Source: JAEUHO01 sp046350655
GTDB lineage: Bacteria > Planctomycetota > PLA2 > JAEUHO01
Assembly (NCBI GenBank): GCA_046350655.1
Contig: JAXMAB010000014.1
Coordinates: forward strand, 62,001-126,000
Reading direction: 5' to 3'
Length of the DNA stretch: 64,000 bases
A program made the translations under genes and the position numbers. The stretch's first letter is position 1. The number at the start of each line of letters is the position of its first letter. The notes beneath the pieces were generated by a model that saw nothing but the letters and a program-made list of their open reading frames with translations, did not search any database and was not told the origin of the DNA. Shown one piece after another: positions 16,365 to 25,531 of the stretch.

Positions 16365-19106
16365 TCAGAAGTCGCGGGTCAGCGAGAACGAGATCAGTCG
16401 GGTCTCGTCGTCGCCGTACTTGCGGAGCGGGACCGCGAAGTCCACCGCGATGGGCGTCTCGGTGAAGATCCCCGGGATCCGCAGGCGGATGCCGGCGCCG
16501 ACGGCGACGCGGAACGGGCCGGTCCCCTCGGCGATCGACGTCGAGACGGTGCCCGTGTCCACGAACCCGACGACCGACAGGAACTCCTCGAGGAGCGGCC
16601 GCTCGTACTGCACCGAGCCCGCCAGGAGGAACTCGCCGCCCATCGGGCGGCCGTTGCTGTGCGGGCCGACGCCCCGGTACTCGAAGCCGCGCAGGGTGTC
16701 GCGGCCGCCGGCGTAGAAGCGGGAGTAGGGCGGCACCTCGGGGGTTTCGCCGAAGGCGTCCGCGACGCCGCCCGTGACCGACAGCGACAGCCACGACCGG
16801 CGGCCGAGGTCGTCCTCGGCGACCTTCCAGCGCTGGTCGTGGTTGAGGTCGGCGCGCCAGTAGTCGAGCTCGCCGCCGAGGACGCCGCCGACGTGCTCGA
16901 AGCTGAAGGTCGTCGTCATCCGGTCGGCCGGGCGGAGGGGGTCGTCCACGTGGCGGAGCGCGAGGCTGAACGCGATCGACCGCAGCTCGCGCTCGCCCTC
17001 GAACAGGAAGACGCCCGGGACCGCACCGTCGCGCACGTCGCGGATGGCCCGCAGCTCCTGCCGCCACGTCAGGCCGGCGTCGAGCTGCCAGCGGTCGTCC
17101 TCGGACTCGTAGACCGGGTGCGACAGCCGCACGTAGTAGCCCATGATGTCTTCGCGGTACGACTCGCGGAAGCCGATGCGCTTGCTCGCGCCGACGCGCA
17201 GCCCGAGGCGCGTGCCGAACAGGCGCGGCTCGCCGAAGTCCACGCCGAAGCTGCTGACGACCGTGCCGGGCTGCAGGTAGATGTCGAGCGACTGGCCGGC
17301 GCCGGTGAACGCCCGGCCGGAGGCGAGGTCGTCGAACGAGCGCGGCGGACGGGCGATGTCGAAGTTCTTCTTGAGGAACTGGACGTTGGCCGAGAGGCCG
17401 CCCGAGTCGGAGATCGCGCCGCCGATGTTGAGCTTGCCGGTCTTGCCCTCGACGACCTCGTAGACGATGTCCTTCTGGGCCGGGATCGGCGCGCCGTCGG
17501 GGCCGATCACGTCCTCGAAGCGACGCGTCACGCGGTCGAAGTAGCGCAGGCCGCGCACGCGGGCGAGCCCGCGGTCGAGCGCGTTGCGGTCGACGTAGTC
17601 GCCGGGCGCGGCCGTGATCTCGCGGCGGATGATCTTGTCGCGCGTGTACTCGTTGCCGACGATCTGCACGCGGGCCCCGCGGTACTTGTCGCCCTCGAAC
17701 ACGGGCACGACCACGTCGACGGCGCGGCGGTCGGCGCGCGGGCGCAGCTCGGCCTTCTCGACGCGCGCCTCGAGGTAGCTGCGCGCGAAGTAGGCCTCCT
17801 TGATGCGGTCCCGGCCCTTCTCCTCGGTCTTGCCCGCGTACACGGCGCCCGACTCGAGGCCCAGGAGCCCGCGCAGCGTCTCCTGCGTGAAGTAGGCGCG
17901 GTCCTCGGGAGGGGGCATGCCCGGCCCGGACTCGACGCGCTTCACCTCGAACTTCACGTCGCCGACCGTGTACTGCTCGCCCTCGGTGAAGGCGATCGTG
18001 ACGACGACCGCGGACTTGTCGTCGGAGAACCGGAGGTCCTCGAGCACGACCTCGGCGTCGAGGAAGCCCTCCGCGCGGTACACGCGCCGGAGCTCGACCA
18101 CGTCCTCGCGGAGCGTCTCCTCGTTGAAGTACTGCGACGACAGGAACTTCGAGGTCTTGGTCTGCATCGCGTCGAGCAGGCGCTTGCGCGGCACCGACGC
18201 GTTGCCCCGCAGGACGACCTCGTCCACCTTGACCTGCGGGCCCTCGACGACGGTGAAGACCACGCGCAGGCCGCCGGTCGGGAGGCGCTCCTCGTAGACC
18301 GGGCTGGCGACGGTCGCGAACGCGTAGCCGCGGCGGCGGTAGGCCGCGGCGACGTCCTCGCGGTCGAGGTCGAGGTTGCGCTGCACGCGCGGGAAGCCGA
18401 CGCGCGTCCGCAGGGGCAGGGCCTCGATCTCCTCCCGCTTGATCGCCTCGAGGCCGTTGATCACGAGGTCGCGGACGACCGGGTTCTCGGAGACGACGAA
18501 CTTCAGCGCGACGCCGCCCGGCACGTCCCGGAGGTCGATCGTGACCTCCTGGAAGAACTGGTAGAGCATCGCGGTGTCGAGGTCGAGCAGCGAGGGGTCG
18601 AACGGACGCCCCTCCTTCAGCCGCATCTTCAGCCGGATGCTCTCGGCCGCGTACGCGGTGTTCCCCTCGAACTCGATCTTGCGGACGATCTGCGTCCCGC
18701 TGCGGGGCGCGGCGTTCGACGGGACGGACTCCGGCATCGGCGTCGGCTGCGGCGTCGGGACCGGTACCGGGGTCGGGACCGGCGCAGGAGTCGGGACCGG
18801 GACCGGCGTCGGCTGCGGCGCCGGAACCGGCGCGGGCACCGGCGTCGGCACGGGGACCGGCGCCGGGGTCGGCACGGGGGCCGGCGTGGGAACCGGCGTG
18901 GGCGCAGGCGCCGGGACCGGCGCGGGATCCGGCGGCGCGCCCCGGCGACGAGGCGGCGGGAGGGAATCGTCGGCCATCGCGCGGTCGGACGACATCCAAC
19001 CGACGACCGACATCAGCCCGACGGCTCCCGCCAGCGCGCCGACGGCGGCCCGGCGGAGCCATGCTCCCTGCGGCGACCTCGGCCCGTCAGATCGACCCAA
19101 GCTCAC
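16365..19106 (-). CDS. bamA: Outer membrane assembly factor BamA with long Pro-rich linker
   Basis: About 913 residues. I choose the GTG at 19106 (VSLGRSDGPRSP) because GGGAGG lies at good spacing upstream. After a hydrophobic export signal comes an 80-residue linker of PTPVP/PAPVP repeats. POTRA domains follow (first at IVRKIEFEGNTAYAAESIR, later KVDEVVLRGNASVPRKRL and YRGARVQIVGNEYTRDKII). The barrel then runs from about residue 560 and ends with SFSLTRDF, a proper C-terminal beta-signal with terminal Phe. It folds and inserts outer-membrane proteins and heads the bamA-ompH-lpxC/fabZ-lpxA-Gfo/Idh run. The linker is unusual for the family. Confidence 0.95.
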   Translation of the reverse strand: MSLGRSDGPRSPQGAWLRRAAVGALAGAVGLMSVVGWMSSDRAMADDSLPPPRRRGAPPDPAPVPAPAPTPVPTPAPVPTPAPVPVPTPVPAPVPAPQPTPVPVPTPAPVPTPVPVPTPQPTPMPESVPSNAAPRSGTQIVRKIEFEGNTAYAAESIRLKMRLKEGRPFDPSLLDLDTAMLYQFFQEVTIDLRDVPGGVALKFVVSENPVVRDLVINGLEAIKREEIEALPLRTRVGFPRVQRNLDLDREDVAAAYRRRGYAFATVASPVYEERLPTGGLRVVFTVVEGPQVKVDEVVLRGNASVPRKRLLDAMQTKTSKFLSSQYFNEETLREDVVELRRVYRAEGFLDAEVVLEDLRFSDDKSAVVVTIAFTEGEQYTVGDVKFEVKRVESGPGMPPPEDRAYFTQETLRGLLGLESGAVYAGKTEEKGRDRIKEAYFARSYLEARVEKAELRPRADRRAVDVVVPVFEGDKYRGARVQIVGNEYTRDKIIRREITAAPGDYVDRNALDRGLARVRGLRYFDRVTRRFEDVIGPDGAPIPAQKDIVYEVVEGKTGKLNIGGAISDSGGLSANVQFLKKNFDIARPPRSFDDLASGRAFTGAGQSLDIYLQPGTVVSSFGVDFGEPRLFGTRLGLRVGASKRIGFRESYREDIMGYYVRLSHPVYESEDDRWQLDAGLTWRQELRAIRDVRDGAVPGVFLFEGERELRSIAFSLALRHVDDPLRPADRMTTTFSFEHVGGVLGGELDYWRADLNHDQRWKVAEDDLGRRSWLSLSVTGGVADAFGETPEVPPYSRFYAGGRDTLRGFEYRGVGPHSNGRPMGGEFLLAGSVQYERPLLEEFLSVVGFVDTGTVSTSIAEGTGPFRVAVGAGIRLRIPGIFTETPIAVDFAVPLRKYGDDETRLISFSLTRDF
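18733..18933 (-). repeat. Degenerate tandem repeat coding the BamA Pro-rich linker
   Basis: About 200 bases made of GGCRYCGGSRCCGGG-like short units repeated over a dozen times; on the minus strand they encode alternating PTPVP and PAPVP. Such arrays change length easily by slippage. Confidence 0.7.
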
Positions 19107-19454
19107 AAACACTGACCTCCCGGACACGCGACCCGTTCCCGGACCGGACGTGGCCGAGGTCGGTGTCGAGGCCCAGGGCCCCGCGACCGGTGCTCGGACG
19201 ACCGGGGGCCCGCACCGGGCACGCGCGTGCCCGTCGCCGCCCACCACCCATGCGGAAGCGCGCATCCTACCCGACGAGGGACGCCCGGCCGCAGGTTGCT
19301 CTCCGGGGGGGCCGCCCCGCGCCGCGAGGTTTCACCCGGAAACCCCGCGCGCGGCCGCCGCCCCCCGCGCGGGCCTCGCGTCCCCCCCCATCGACCGCCC
19401 CCGACCGCGCCCGCCCGGACCCGCCGCCGCCCCGACGACGGTCGGCGGACCCGG
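19107..19454. other. Intergenic, bamA leader and dnaB 3' side
   Basis: There is no coding sequence I can support in these 348 bases. On the minus strand TAGGAT (19269-19264) could be a -10 box for bamA but no convincing -35 accompanies it. One GCGAGGCCCG motif (19370, minus orientation, extended to GGGGACGCGAGGCCCG) lies in the dnaB-proximal half. Confidence 0.5.
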
Positions 19455-20828
19455 TCAGCGGGGCGGTTCGGACCCGAAGTGCCGGTTGTCGAACCGCATG
19501 AACTGGTCGAGGAAGACGAGCTGCACCGAGTCCGTGGGCCCGTTGCGCTGCTTCGCCACGATGATCTCGGCGAGCCCGCGGTCGCTCTCGGCCTTCGTGT
19601 AGTAGTGCTTGCGGTAGAGGAAGCAGATGAGGTCGGCGTCCTGCTCGATGGCGCCCGACTCGCGGAGGTCGGAGAGGCGCGGCTTGTGGTCCTCGCGGGT
19701 CTCGGCGGCGCGGTTCAGCTGCGAGATCGCGATGATCGGCACGCGCAGCTCGCGCGCGAGCATCTTGAGCGACCGGGAGATGTACGAGATCTCCTCCTGG
19801 CGGCTGTCGGTCTTCTTGCCCGCGCCGCCCTCCATCAGCTGCAGGTAGTCGATCACGATCAGCTGGATGTCGTGCTTCTGCTTGAGGCGGCGCGCCTTCG
19901 CGCGGAGCGTCGTCGGGTTGAGGCCCGGCGAGTCGTCGATGAACAGCGGGGCCTGCATCAGCGGGTTCGCCGCGTCGGTGAGCCGCGCGAACTCCTCGTC
20001 GGAGAGGAACCGCCCGCCGCGCAGCTTCTGCGCCGGGACCTCGGCGCGCGCCGCCAGGATGTTCTTGGCGATCTGCTGCTTGCTCATCTCGAGGGCGTAC
20101 ACCGCCACGCCGCGCCCGGCCTCGACGGCGACGTTGTAGGCCACGTTCATGGCCCACGTCGTCTTGCCCATCGACGGGCGGCCGGCCACGATCACGAGCT
20201 CGCCCGCGTGCAGGCCGGTCGTCAGCTGGTCGAACTCGGTGAAGCCGGTGGGCACGCCCGACGCGACCTGGTCGCGGTCGCCGAGCTCGTGGAAGGCCTC
20301 CTCGATGAGGTCGCGCACGCTCGTCGCGGCGCCCATGTCCTTCGTGCGGGCGAGCTCGAAGACGAGGTGCTCGGCCTTCTCGAGCAGCTCGTTGCCGCGC
20401 CCCTCCTCGTCGTAGGCCGACCGCTGGATCTCCATGGCCGCGCGGATCAGCCCGCGCGAGATCGACTTCTCGCGGACGATCTTCGCGTAGTGCTCGGCGT
20501 TGGCGGCCGTCGCCACGGACCGCGCGAGCGACGCGAGGAACTCGCGCCCGCCGATCTCGTCGAGGATCTTCAGCCGCTCGCACTCGCGCAGCACGATCAG
20601 CGCGTCGGACGGCTCGCCGCGGTCGAACAGCGAGCGGATGACCTCGAACAGCTTCCCGTGGGCGGAGCGGTAGAAGTCGTCGGGGGTCAGGAGCGGCGCG
20701 ACGACCCCGATCACCTCGGGGTCGAGGAGCAGGGCGCCGAGCAGCGAGGTCTCGGCCTCGAGGCTGTGGGGCGGGACGCGGAGGAGGACCCCCGTCTCGG
20801 ACGGGGGCGGGGCGACGCGCTCGATCAC
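19455..20828 (-). CDS. dnaB: Replicative DNA helicase DnaB
   Basis: 457 residues from the GTG at 20828 (GGGA upstream); the open frame above it is leader. The N-terminal collar domain starts at PPHSLEAETSLLGALLLD. The RecA-like domain has Walker A in GRPSMGKTTWAMN, DnaB box LEMSKQQIA, Walker B LIVIDYLQLM, and the C-terminal ISQLNRAAETRE...SDLRESGAIEQDAD plus FLDQFMRFDN. It unwinds DNA at the fork. No intein is present. A promoter lies about 200 bases upstream in a rare AT-rich patch. Confidence 0.97.
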   Translation of the reverse strand: MIERVAPPPSETGVLLRVPPHSLEAETSLLGALLLDPEVIGVVAPLLTPDDFYRSAHGKLFEVIRSLFDRGEPSDALIVLRECERLKILDEIGGREFLASLARSVATAANAEHYAKIVREKSISRGLIRAAMEIQRSAYDEEGRGNELLEKAEHLVFELARTKDMGAATSVRDLIEEAFHELGDRDQVASGVPTGFTEFDQLTTGLHAGELVIVAGRPSMGKTTWAMNVAYNVAVEAGRGVAVYALEMSKQQIAKNILAARAEVPAQKLRGGRFLSDEEFARLTDAANPLMQAPLFIDDSPGLNPTTLRAKARRLKQKHDIQLIVIDYLQLMEGGAGKKTDSRQEEISYISRSLKMLARELRVPIIAISQLNRAAETREDHKPRLSDLRESGAIEQDADLICFLYRKHYYTKAESDRGLAEIIVAKQRNGPTDSVQLVFLDQFMRFDNRHFGSEPPR

Positions 20829-21032
20829 GCGGGTTCCCTTTCGGCGGTCGGGGGAACCCCCACTGTCGGGGCAGGGGGGGCCAGGGGGCGGGTCCGGGGG
20901 GGCGGCGGATCGGAGGGACGGCGCGCGTCGATGGGCACCGAGGACCCCGACGCCCACCGGTTTTCCACCGGTTGTCCGCCGACGATCCACCGGAAACGCA
21001 CAGTCGAGCGACGTAACTCCATAACTGCCATA

Positions 21033-21061
21033 TAGTTACAGCATTTTCTGCGCGCCGACAA
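21033..21061 (-). promoter_or_regulatory. Candidate promoter for dnaB in an AT-rich island
   Basis: Minus-strand TTGTCG (21061-21056) and TAACTA (21038-21033) are spaced by 17 bases. The surrounding 21007-21048 is by far the most AT-rich intergenic patch in the region and holds a GTAACT...AGTTAC inverted repeat (about 21012-21038) that could be an operator. The rest of the 20829-21315 spacer has no gene; it holds a GCGAGGCCCG copy (21133) and the hairpin at 21261-21300. Confidence 0.45.
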
Positions 21062-21260
21062 GGGGATCCCGACGGCGCGGCGGAGCGCGGCCGATCCCCG
21101 GGCGGAAGGCGCCGACCTCCGGGCGTGGGACCGCGAGGCCCGGTGGCCGCCGCGGTTCCGCCGGTCCGCGACCACGACCCGGGCCACCCGACGCCGCTGG
21201 CCGACCCGCCGGCGCCGGACCGCGACCCGCGGCCGCCGCGCTCCGGGTCGCCCCGAAACG

Positions 21261-21300
21261 ACGCGAGGCCCGCACCCCGATCGGGGCGCGGGCCTCGCGT
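21261..21300 (-). terminator. Terminator-like hairpin after rplI, paired GCGAGGCCCG motifs
   Basis: ACGCGAGGCCCGC (21261-21273) pairs with its complement (21288-21300); a second CCCCGA/TCGGGG stem closes the inside. It lies 15 bases past the rplI stop, with only a weak TTT on the minus strand beyond. Both arms are copies of the window-wide motif. Confidence 0.6.
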
Positions 21301-21315
21301 CGGCGGGACGGGGCC

Positions 21316-21891
21316 TTACTTGGCCGGCTTCTTCGCGGCCTTGGCACCCTTCGGCGCCTCGGCCGCGGCCTTCTCCGCGGCGGCCTTCTCGGCCGCGGCC
21401 TTCTCGGCCTCCGGGTCGGCCTTCGAGGCCTTCTTCGTGACCTCGTCGAGCACCCAGAGCTTGATCTTGGTCTCGGCGTCGGCGGCGAGGTGGATCACCA
21501 CCTCGTACTCGCCGAGCTGCTTGACCGGCTCCATCCGCACGTGCTTCTCCTCGACGGCGAAGCCCTGCGCGGCGAGGCCCTGCGCGACCTGCGCGGCGCC
21601 GATCGAGCCGAAGAGGTGCCCCTCGGGGTTGCTCTTCACCTCGATGCTGACCGACGCGGCGGCGAGCTTGACGAGCATCTCGGCGCGGAGCTTGGCCTTC
21701 TCGGCCTCCTCCGCCGCCTCGACCGCCTTGTCCTTCTCGACGAGGCGCAGGTTCTCCTTCGTCGGGAGGACCGCGATGCCGTACGGGAAGAGGTAGTTGC
21801 GCGCGAAGCCGGGCTTCACGCGGACGACCTCGCCCACGCGGCCCACGGCCTCGACGCTACGACGGAGCAGGACTTGGACGTTGGCAGCCAT
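21316..21891 (-). CDS. rplI: Large ribosomal subunit protein bL9
   Basis: A 191-residue protein. The N-terminal domain is typical: VQVLLRRSVEAVGRVGEVVRVKPGFARNYLFPYGIA carries the bL9 signature, followed by a long helix and a C-terminal domain (SIGAAQVAQGL). About 40 extra residues at the C-terminus are Ala/Lys/Glu-rich with repeated AAAEKAAAEK, ending AAKKPAK. ATG at 21891 has GAGGA upstream; the gene starts 13 bases after rpsR. Confidence 0.96.
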   Translation of the reverse strand: MAANVQVLLRRSVEAVGRVGEVVRVKPGFARNYLFPYGIAVLPTKENLRLVEKDKAVEAAEEAEKAKLRAEMLVKLAAASVSIEVKSNPEGHLFGSIGAAQVAQGLAAQGFAVEEKHVRMEPVKQLGEYEVVIHLAADAETKIKLWVLDEVTKKASKADPEAEKAAAEKAAAEKAAAEAPKGAKAAKKPAK

Positions 21892-21904
21892 GGGATCCTC
21901 GGCG

Positions 21905-22162
21905 TCAGCGGGCGACGAAGGGCAGGAGGGCCAGGAACCGCGCGCGCTTCACGGCGGCCTGCAGCTTGCGCTGGAAGTGGGCCATCGTGCCGGTGCGCTT
22001 GCGCCCGTACAGCTTGCCCTGGGCGCTGACCATCTTCTGGAGCGTCGCGACGTCCTTGTAGTCGATCGCCTCGACGCGGGCCTTCGTGAAGCGGCACTTG
22101 CCCTTCTCGACGACCTTCTTCAGCTTCTTCTTCTTCTTCGGCGGCTTCGTGTTGCGGGGCAT
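21905..22162 (-). CDS. rpsR: Small ribosomal subunit protein bS18
   Basis: The 85-residue product has a Lys-rich N-terminus (KPPKKKKKLKK), then KCRFTKARVEAIDYKDVATLQ and a GKLYGRKRTGTMAHFQRKLQ core, matching bS18. GGAAGG precedes the ATG at 22162. It lies between rpsF and rplI as in most bacteria. Confidence 0.96.
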   Translation of the reverse strand: MPRNTKPPKKKKKLKKVVEKGKCRFTKARVEAIDYKDVATLQKMVSAQGKLYGRKRTGTMAHFQRKLQAAVKRARFLALLPFVAR

Positions 22163-22318
22163 GCGATCGACCTTCCGTTTCCTTCGTGCGTCGCCCCCGG
22201 GAAGGGGCTTTCGGGTCCGCGCCCGGCGCGGGGCGCGGGAGCGCCCGGGTCCGGGTCGAGCGGCCTCGGGACGAGGCCGCGGCGAGCCCGCGCGGGGCTC
22301 GCGATGGGGGCCTCGGGA

Positions 22319-22792
22319 CTACGTCTCTTCGGCGAGCTCCGGGACGTCCGGCACCTCGAACACCTCGCCACCGTCCTCGTCGTCGCGACGGCGGCGCGGA
22401 CGGTCGTCGGCGCCCCAGCCGGCGGCGAGGCTGGCCTTGCGGCTCTCCTCCGCCAGGCGCTCACGCTCCTCCGCCCGCTTCTTGATGTGGTCGGCGATGG
22501 GCTCTTCGAGCGTCAGGATCAGCATCCGGACGATCTTGTCGTTGAGCGCGGCGTCGTTGGTCACCTTCGCCGGCACGTCGGACGCGGCCTTGAAGTAGAC
22601 GAGGTAGTACGTCGCGCGCTTGTGCCCGCGGATCTCGTAGGCGAGCTTGCGCTCGTCCCACTTCTCCTTCTGGACGATCTCGGCGCCGTACTTGGTGAGG
22701 AGCTGGTCGACGATACCGGACGTGCCGTCCCAGTCCGCCACCGCAGCGGCGTTGTCGAGCAGGAACATGGCCTCGTACTCGCGGGTCTTCAT
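22319..22792 (-). CDS. rpsF: Small ribosomal subunit protein bS6
   Basis: A 157-residue product beginning MKTREYEAMFLLDN, with WDERKLAYEIRGHKRATYYLVYF in the middle, which is diagnostic for bS6. The C-terminal 50 residues are charged and disordered (DDRPRRRRDDEDGGE). The ssb gene often found between rpsF and rpsR is absent; 156 bases without a gene separate them. Confidence 0.95.
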   Translation of the reverse strand: MKTREYEAMFLLDNAAAVADWDGTSGIVDQLLTKYGAEIVQKEKWDERKLAYEIRGHKRATYYLVYFKAASDVPAKVTNDAALNDKIVRMLILTLEEPIADHIKKRAEERERLAEESRKASLAAGWGADDRPRRRRDDEDGGEVFEVPDVPELAEET

Positions 22793-22955
22793 GCGTCAGG
22801 TCCCCGAGGGGCGGGGTCTTCTTTGGGTTCCGGGCTGAAAGACGGGACGAAGGGCGGATCGTACCCAACGGGGCGACCGACGCCCTCCTTTGCCGCAGGG
22901 CCCAGGACGGCCCCCGGGGGCGCGTCCGGGGCCACCGCCCCCCGCCCGGGGGGGG

Positions 22956-23579
22956 CTACTCCTTCTTGCGGTTGTGGCGCTCCATGGCCTTGTCGATCCC
23001 GGCGACGAGCCAGGTGACGACCGCGTCGGCGGCCTCCTCGAGCAGGAACGGCAGTTCCTTCCGCTCGACGGCGGCGTACCGCGAGAGGACGAAGTCGGCC
23101 GGGTCGCGGCCGTTCGGCGGCGTCCCGATCCCGACCTTGAGCCGCGGGTACCCGGCCCCCACCGCCCCCTCGATCGACTTCAGGCCGTTGTGGCCCCCGC
23201 TGCTGCCGTCGGCCCGGAACCGCAGCCGCCCGAAGTCCATCATGAAGTCGTCGACGACGACGAGGGCCCCGGCGACCTCCGACTCGAAGACCTTCAGCGC
23301 CTTCGCGTACGACGGGCCGCACAGGTTCATGTACGTCATCGGCTTCACGAGCCGGACGCGGTCCACCGGCAGGCCCGGCGGGAACGCCGTCGCGACGTGG
23401 CCCTGGACGAGCTTGTTGGGCTCGAACTCGGCCTTCCAGCGCCGGGCGAGGACGTCGAGGACCTCGAACCCGACGTTGTGCCGGGTCCCGACGTACTCGG
23501 GGCCCGGGTTGCCGAGCCCCACGACCACGCAGCGGGCCACGGCGTCGGCACGCCCGCTTCCCGGCGAGGTCGGGGCCAT
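22956..23579 (-). CDS. pth: Peptidyl-tRNA hydrolase
   Basis: A 207-residue enzyme that releases peptides from stalled peptidyl-tRNA. All motifs are present: VVVGLGNPGPEYVGTRHNVGF with catalytic H34, KPMTYMNLCG, VVDDFMMDFGRLR and SSGGHNGLKSI. Eighteen residues precede the first strand, so the true start could be slightly internal. It lies between rplY and rpsF, the usual rplY-pth-rpsF order. Confidence 0.96.
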   Translation of the reverse strand: MAPTSPGSGRADAVARCVVVGLGNPGPEYVGTRHNVGFEVLDVLARRWKAEFEPNKLVQGHVATAFPPGLPVDRVRLVKPMTYMNLCGPSYAKALKVFESEVAGALVVVDDFMMDFGRLRFRADGSSGGHNGLKSIEGAVGAGYPRLKVGIGTPPNGRDPADFVLSRYAAVERKELPFLLEEAADAVVTWLVAGIDKAMERHNRKKE

Positions 23580-23621
23580 GGGCGTGCGGGCACCTGGCGG
23601 CGAAGCGCCCCGCGGACGGGG

Positions 23622-24329
23622 CTACTTCTTCGCGTCCTTCTTCTCGTCCTTCTTCGCGGGCGCGGCCGCGGCCTTGCCCCCGGCGGCCGCCTCGGCCTCC
23701 GCGCCCTCCTCGGGCTTCTTGCCGCCGATGCGCTCGGGCTCGGCCGGGCCGGCCTCGGCCGTCGTCGGCTCGAGCACCACGACCTTCGGCGTCACGACGT
23801 GGCAGACGTGGTCGTCGGGCTTGTGGTGCAGCACCTTCACGCCCGCGGGCAGCGCCAGGTCCTTCACCATGATCGCGCTGCCGACGACGAGGGCCGTGAT
23901 GTCCACGACGATCGCCTTCGGGAGCTTGGCCGGCGTGCAGCGCACCGCGACCTCGGTGAGGACCGCCTCGAACAGGCCGCCCTCGAGCGTGCCCTTCGCG
24001 AGGCCCTTGAACTGCACCTCGACCTCGGCCTCGATCTCGTGGTGCTCGTCGATGCGGACGAGGTCGACGTGCAGCGTCTCGTCCGTGAGCGGGTCGTGGG
24101 TGACCTCGCGGAGGATCGCCTGCTGCTTCAGCGTGCCCAGGGTCAGCTCGACGAGCTTGCTGCCCGAGTGCAGGAAGGACTCGAGCTCCTCGTTGTCGAT
24201 CGTGAGGTCGGCGTTCGGCCGGCCCAGGCCGTACAGGACGGCCGGGATCTTGCCCTCGGCGCGCAGCCGGCGGGACGCCGTGGTGCCCTTCGAGTCGCGA
24301 CGCTGAACCTGAAGCTGGATGAATTCCAT
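23622..24329 (-). CDS. rplY: Large ribosomal subunit protein bL25, CTC type
   Basis: A 235-residue long-form bL25: the 5S-rRNA-binding domain spans about residues 1-95 (QVQRRDSKGTTASRRLRAEGKIPAVLYG), followed by the TL5/CTC C-terminal beta domain (EAEVEVQFKGLAKGT onward). The last 50 residues are a disordered Glu/Ala/Lys tail ending KKDEKKDAKK. ATG at 24329 has CGGAG upstream. pth follows 42 bases later. Confidence 0.95.
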   Translation of the reverse strand: MEFIQLQVQRRDSKGTTASRRLRAEGKIPAVLYGLGRPNADLTIDNEELESFLHSGSKLVELTLGTLKQQAILREVTHDPLTDETLHVDLVRIDEHHEIEAEVEVQFKGLAKGTLEGGLFEAVLTEVAVRCTPAKLPKAIVVDITALVVGSAIMVKDLALPAGVKVLHHKPDDHVCHVVTPKVVVLEPTTAEAGPAEPERIGGKKPEEGAEAEAAAGGKAAAAPAKKDEKKDAKK

Positions 24330-24502
24330 GAAAGCGCTCCGGAAGCGGGGGAACGTACCGCTCGAACGGCCCGGCGTCCCGTTTGCGCCGAAGCGATCCC
24401 GCGGACGGACGCGGCGAGAGGCCCCGGAGACGCCGGGATCCCCCCCCGGTGGACGGCCGCGACCCGGCGGGGCGGGAGGCGGTCGGGGGTCCGGGGACGC
24501 GA

Positions 24503-24522
24503 GGCCCGGCGGCCGCCGGGCC
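24503..24522 (-). terminator. GC-rich palindrome downstream of prs
   Basis: GGCCCGGC-GGCC-GCCGGGCC is a perfect palindrome about 45 bases past the prs stop, overlapping a GGGGACGCGAGGCCCG motif (24499). No U-tract. The 24330-24568 spacer holds nothing else I can identify. Confidence 0.4.
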
Positions 24523-24568
24523 CCCCGGGCCGAGGCGCCCGCGGGCCCGGGACCCCGCGTCCCGGGGA

Positions 24569-25531
24569 CTACGACATCCCCTCCTCGCGGCGGGAGAAGA
24601 GGGCCGACACCGACCGCTCGTGGTGGACGCGGTCGATCGCGTCGGCGAGCAGCGGGCCCACCGACAGGACGTGGAAGAGCCCCTCGACGCCGACGGTGTC
24701 CACGGGGATCGTGTCGGTGAGCACGACCTCCTTGGCGCCGCAGGACTCGAGCTTCTCGCGCGCCTGCCCGCAGAGGACCGCGTGGGTCGCCGCGATGTAG
24801 ACGTCCTTCGCGCCGGCCCGGCGGCAGGCCTTCGCGGCCTCGGTGATGGAGCCGCCCGTCGAGATCATGTCGTCGATCAGCAGGATGTTGCGGCCCGCGA
24901 CGTCGCCGATGATCTCGGTGACCTCGGTCTGGTCGGCCTTGATGCGGCGCTTGTTGATGATCGCGAGGTCGCCGCCGAGGCGCTTCGCGTAACCGCGCGC
25001 CATCTTGGCCGAGCCGACGTCGGGCGCCACGACCATGAGGTCGGGGATCTGGAGCTTCTTGAAGTGCTCGGAGATCACCTGCGACGAGTACAGGTGGTCG
25101 ACCGGGATGTCGAAGAAGCCCTGGATCTGCGCGGCGTGCAGGTCGATCGTGACGACGCGGTGGACGCCCGCGGTCACGAGGAGGTTGGCGACCAGCTTGG
25201 CCGAGATCGGCACGCGGCCCTCGTCCTTGCGGTCCTTGCGGGCGTAGCCGAAGTACGGGACGACGGCCGTGATGCGGCCCGCGGAGGCGCGCCGCAGCGC
25301 GTCCACGAGCAGCAGCAGCTCGATCAGGTTGTCGTTGACCGGCGGGCACGTGGACTGCACGACGAAGACGTCGTTGCCGCGCACGTGGTCCTCGACGCGG
25401 ACGTCGATCTCGCCGTCGGGGAACTTCTCGACCTTCGCCGGCGTGCGCGGGATGCCGAGGTCGCGGCAGACCGCGTCGGCGAGCTTGGGGTTCGCGTTGC
25501 CCGCGACGACCTGGATGTTCCCGTAGATCAC
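24569..25531 (-). CDS. prs: Ribose-phosphate pyrophosphokinase (PRPP synthetase)
   Basis: A 320-residue enzyme making PRPP from ribose 5-phosphate and ATP. Signatures: KFPDGEIDVRVEDHVRGNDVFVVQST, VPYFGYARKDRKDEGRVPI, VVTIDLHAAQIQGFFDIPVDHL and the PRPP loop NILLIDDMISTGGSI. The GTG start at 25531 overlaps the glmU stop as GTGA. glmU-prs is a widely conserved pair. Confidence 0.97.
   Translation of the reverse strand: MIYGNIQVVAGNANPKLADAVCRDLGIPRTPAKVEKFPDGEIDVRVEDHVRGNDVFVVQSTCPPVNDNLIELLLLVDALRRASAGRITAVVPYFGYARKDRKDEGRVPISAKLVANLLVTAGVHRVVTIDLHAAQIQGFFDIPVDHLYSSQVISEHFKKLQIPDLMVVAPDVGSAKMARGYAKRLGGDLAIINKRRIKADQTEVTEIIGDVAGRNILLIDDMISTGGSITEAAKACRRAGAKDVYIAATHAVLCGQAREKLESCGAKEVVLTDTIPVDTVGVEGLFHVLSVGPLLADAIDRVHHERSVSALFSRREEGMS

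Noticed and set aside
20940..21000. Replication origin next to dnaB
   Set aside because: TTTTCCACC and GATCCACC are only loosely like DnaA boxes, there is no cluster of TTATCCACA-like sites and no dnaA or dnaN. An AT-rich promoter explains the patch better.
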